DNA from: Gymnorhina tibicen
Lineage: Eukaryota > Chordata > Aves > Passeriformes > Artamidae
Length of the DNA: 64,000 bases
NCBI GenBank assembly: GCA_013399875.1
Contig: VXAZ01000409.1
Location: forward strand, 743 to 64,742
Direction: 5' to 3'
Of this stretch, positions 60,691-64,000 are shown piece by piece. A model generated the notes under the pieces. That model ran no database searches, was not told where the DNA came from, and worked only from the letters and a program-made list of their open reading frames with translations. The translations under genes and the position numbers were made by a program. The first letter of the stretch is position 1, and each line of letters opens with the position of its first letter.

Positions 60691-63600
60691 ATACAATGAG
60701 ATGCAGAGCATCAGAAACTTCTCCATGGAAAATCTTGTCCGCCTGATTTTCTATGTCCAACAGAAGAAATAGTTACCTAGAAGACCCTCAACATGTCGAC
60801 ATTGTCCCATCCAGGATCAAAACTACAAAAAACTAGATTTCACACATCCATTGCACTTAAAAGAATGAGTTTTAGGATGCTTTCTTATCTTAGGTAATTT
60901 ATTTTGTAATAGGTTGAGATGAAGGGAAGAGAGAAAGAAAGTGATTAAAATATGTGTGATCTCCCTAGAACATTTTTCTCCTCTTCTAGAAGCAGTTCTG
61001 CAAGTTCAAATCTCCAGGGCAGGATCCAGGCTTGCAGTGCCTTGCCTTGCCCCTGTCCCCTGTGACTAGGCAGGGTCACCAACATGGCCACATCTCCCAA
61101 GGCTGTCAGTGACATCTTTTTCTCAGCCTCCTCCTGGGGTGACACAGCTCTGCAGTGCAGCATTGGCCACATCAGAGACACTGCACTGCAGTGTTACACA
61201 TTTACGTGCATGGGGTGGAGAACAACAAAACAGCACCAACTTCACAACCTTGAGAATAAACTCATGACATACCTACCAGCTGACAATGAATTCTCCATTT
61301 CGTCTCTGTCCAGTTATCACTCCTACCTATTTCTCATTCCTCTTATCAAAACTTCACTTCCATTCTATGTTTCATGTCCTTTACTTCCCCTCCTTTCTTC
61401 CTTTTGAGTGATCTGTCCTTTACTCCTAACAGCATGTGGTTAAGCCTGATCCCTGGAAGCAATGTACTAGTATGAGTCTCTCTGACAGTTTCCAAAAAGG
61501 AAGAAAGATGCTTCATTACTCAGTGGGGAGATATTTGCAATGCTCTTGAGGGCAAACTTTCTCATTTTGGCCAAAAGCTTTAGCTTGGTTGCCATCACAG
61601 CCTGTGCTTCTCCATGAGAAAGCCTATTTGAACAATTAATTTGCTCTTCAGTATTCACCTTCACAGGTTAGTTTCAATGACAAGGTTGAATTTAGCTCAC
61701 AATCACAGAGACAAAGAAGGTCTGATATGCATTTGGTTTTCACAAGTATGCCATCAATGTAACAGAGACATTAATATCTAAAAAATGTTTGCAACAGAAG
61801 ACACATCTCTAGATTATTAAAGTCATGTTCCCACTACAAAAGTCTCTTAGACAAGTAGGAAATAAAACTAAATTAAATTTTTACATAACTGGAAGTCCCA
61901 TGTAGTAAATTATGTAATCTAATTACTGAACTGCTGCCTGATCTGTTAAATGAACCAAAATCCTACAAGAGAAGAACTACTAGGTATTTAAATGCTCCAA
62001 GGTAAATAACCTTGTTATTGTATCATTAAATTTGAGAATACATTGCCCTTTAAACTGCTGTTAACAGAGTGTTTGTTAAGTTGCACTATAAATTTCCAAA
62101 GCATCAAGATCACATTACTATTCCAGTGTCAATTTTAATCTCATACTCATGTTTTCTTCTGCCTTGCATCAACAGGAAGCCCACAGCAACACAGACCAGT
62201 GACATCACTGTTGCTTCTGACCTGCTAAAGTCTCCTGAGCTGGTAATTGCATGCTATTATAATATCTAAGCTATAAAATACATCACTGGTATAAATGCTA
62301 TGGAAAAATTCTGTTGATTTGAGGCAGCATGCCTAACCACAGCTAGAAACAAGCTATGAGCACTTACAGAGGTAGGAACAAAATATAGCTTTCTTATCAG
62401 CTTTCCCAGGAAAACCTGGCACACTGTAAATCAGGTAACCCTCTTCCCTCACTTTTAACTGAGAAAGCAAAACCAGGATTTGTACAAGCACCGTAGTGTT
62501 ACCAGTGTTGGCATAGGGCATCTATGGGAATACTAAAATCTCTGATTTTTCTAGATATGTCTAAATATTTTTCGAAAATTTGTGAAAATCACTGCTGTCG
62601 ATTGCACAATTAGCATGCAGTAATTTCAGCTAAACTGCCTTTGCTGAAGTGGAGGCCAAATGTAACAGTAACCCTTCCACCTGGATCAGGAGCAGGAACC
62701 CACTCTATCAACCATTAGACGTAAACACAGGACCCCTGTTTCCTGGATTATTTTTAAACAAATTCAGATAGCCTGCTTTTAGAAATACGGAATGTGATAT
62801 TCACTATGTCCTAGCTGAGGTCAAAAATGTGTAAAAAGACTACCTTAAGTTCATCATTTGCTATCTCCTATGACTGAAAAAAACAAAAGGAAAACACCTA
62901 TCTAGTGATATATATAATGTTTAGGCTCCCATGCTCCAGTTTTACCCCAATATACAATAGAGCAGTATTCTTCCACCCTCTGAGATGTTTAAAAAAATAA
63001 AATTGAAATAAATGGAACACGATTTAATATTGTATGTTGGTATACGCTCAAGCAAAAGAAGTTAATTAATAATTAGTTAATTTGTATTACAGCCATGGAA
63101 ATTTACCAAAAAGGTGTTTCTTCCTAAATCACTTACTTTGAAGGAAGGTGATATTCTGGTATTCTGATCATCACTAGAAGTAGGTAGCAGAAGATAAATA
63201 TATGCCTTTCAAAACCAAATGTCCAAGGTCCCTAATAAATATACACACTCCAGCACAACTGCTGTGAAATGAAAATCACTACAAAACGACAAAAGCTTTT
63301 GTGCAGTTATTCATCCAAAAAAGCCCTACAGAGGAGGAGTTATTTCTTGGCTAACAGAGCTGTTTATTTCTCTGAAACTGGCAGAGCCCCAAAAGCAGAA
63401 ACATAGTTCTCAAGTCACAGAGTTCATATTCCTAACTCGTTTGAATTCTAGACTTGCACATTAAATGTACTGCTTTAATCAAGGCAGAGTACTTTTCTTA
63501 AATGTCCAGTGAATCTAATCAGTCAAAGAAACTTTTGGCCATGTTCATTTCAACGATTTGGTCTTCTTTTGAACTCTTCTCTTTTCTGGCAAACTTGCCT

Positions 63601-64000
63601 TCCCCTCCCTTCCTCCAACCCAAAAAATAGAAAGATATTAGAAAAAAACTTAGTAATTTCTAGCCATGCAAATGAAATTGGAAATTGAGGTCTTTTTTGT
63701 GCAGTGGAATTTATCACTATATCACTAATGTTGCTTTCATACTTTACCTAATAGGTACAAACTTCAGAGCCTTTAGAACAAGTTTTGGCTAAGGTAGAAA
63801 GGAGATGTAGATTTGCTGTAGCTCATTTCTTTCCCCTAATAAAAGCTACTGTCCATTTCTGTCCCTGTCACTTGCAACCAAGAAATTATTTCAGTTTTTC
63901 CTCTTTTAAGGTTGTCAAGGCTCTGAATTCCTACACTGGAAGAACGTTCATTTTTGTCTTGAAAAGTCATATGATTTTGAGATTTATCACCTTTTATGAC

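Larger units (their letters stand above)
57031..64000. other. AT-rich stretch without recognised gene
   Basis: No gene recognised. It holds a 14-bp tandem duplication (58,569), a 26-bp palindrome (59,611), a (CA)n/(CCCA)n microsatellite (60,620) and a GC-richer patch (about 60,990-61,240) with an unsupported frame on each strand. The remaining frames (57,577-57,919, 58,012-58,537, 59,564-59,848, 61,467-61,664, 62,069-62,269) have no features. Confidence 0.35.

Noticed and set aside
60523..60726. Cys/Val/Gly-rich minus-strand frame resembling a cysteine-rich protein
   Set aside because: It is a translation of the (CA)n/(CCCA)n microsatellite.
1..64000. tRNA, rRNA, CRISPR arrays, bacterial operons or phage genes
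   Set aside because: None seen. The repeat content, splice signals and CpG island are those of a bird nuclear genome.

Overview
This window looks like nuclear DNA from a bird, most likely a songbird. It is AT-rich, with almost no long reading frames. Its interspersed repeats are CR1 LINEs with their typical 3' ends, plus endogenous retrovirus LTRs that begin near TGTGCTGG/TGTTCTGG and end in a TTAAACCACAACA-like 3' terminus, as known from passerine genomes. There are no bacterial or phage features, no tRNA or rRNA genes and no CRISPR array. The organism call is inference from repeat content.

Layout. The only well supported gene sits at the left edge on the minus strand. A CpG island (about 2,440-3,050) holds the first coding exon (2,775-2,541, start ATG, donor AAG|GTAATC). 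A second, terminal coding exon lies at about 1,609-1,464 and ends in TAA. It has no ATG of its own in a long frame and is easily missed. The two exons join in phase into a predicted protein of about 126 residues that I do not recognise. The roughly 61 kb to the right lies upstream of this promoter and appears to be a gene-poor intergenic region or part of a long intron. It holds only weak exon candidates, the best at 34,377-34,686, followed at once by AATAAA.

The mobile-element content is the most structured part. CR1 3' ends lie at about 7.76-8.29 kb (plus) and 13.65-14.24 kb (minus), with older relics at about 20.4 and 27.9 kb. At 54.9-57.0 kb a minus-strand CR1 keeps the end of ORF1 (an esterase-type DG.HLS block) and the ORF2 endonuclease. 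It has lost most of its reverse transcriptase and is interrupted by a second, younger CR1 inserted in the endonuclease domain. LTRs lie at about 18.0-18.6 kb (degraded), 24.98-26.04 kb (interrupted by a second LTR-like block) and 41.78-42.36 kb (solo LTR with an approximate target-site duplication). An unclassified GC-richer repeat is present twice in opposite orientation (9.59-9.85 and 33.39-33.62 kb).

The rest is AT-rich DNA with short tandem duplications, a 26-bp perfect palindrome, a (CA)n/(CCCA)n microsatellite and G/T- or A/C-rich low-complexity tracts. I found no system of interacting genes. The points most worth checking are the two-exon gene, the 34.4 kb exon candidate, the CR1-in-CR1 nest and the inverted pair of unclassified repeats.
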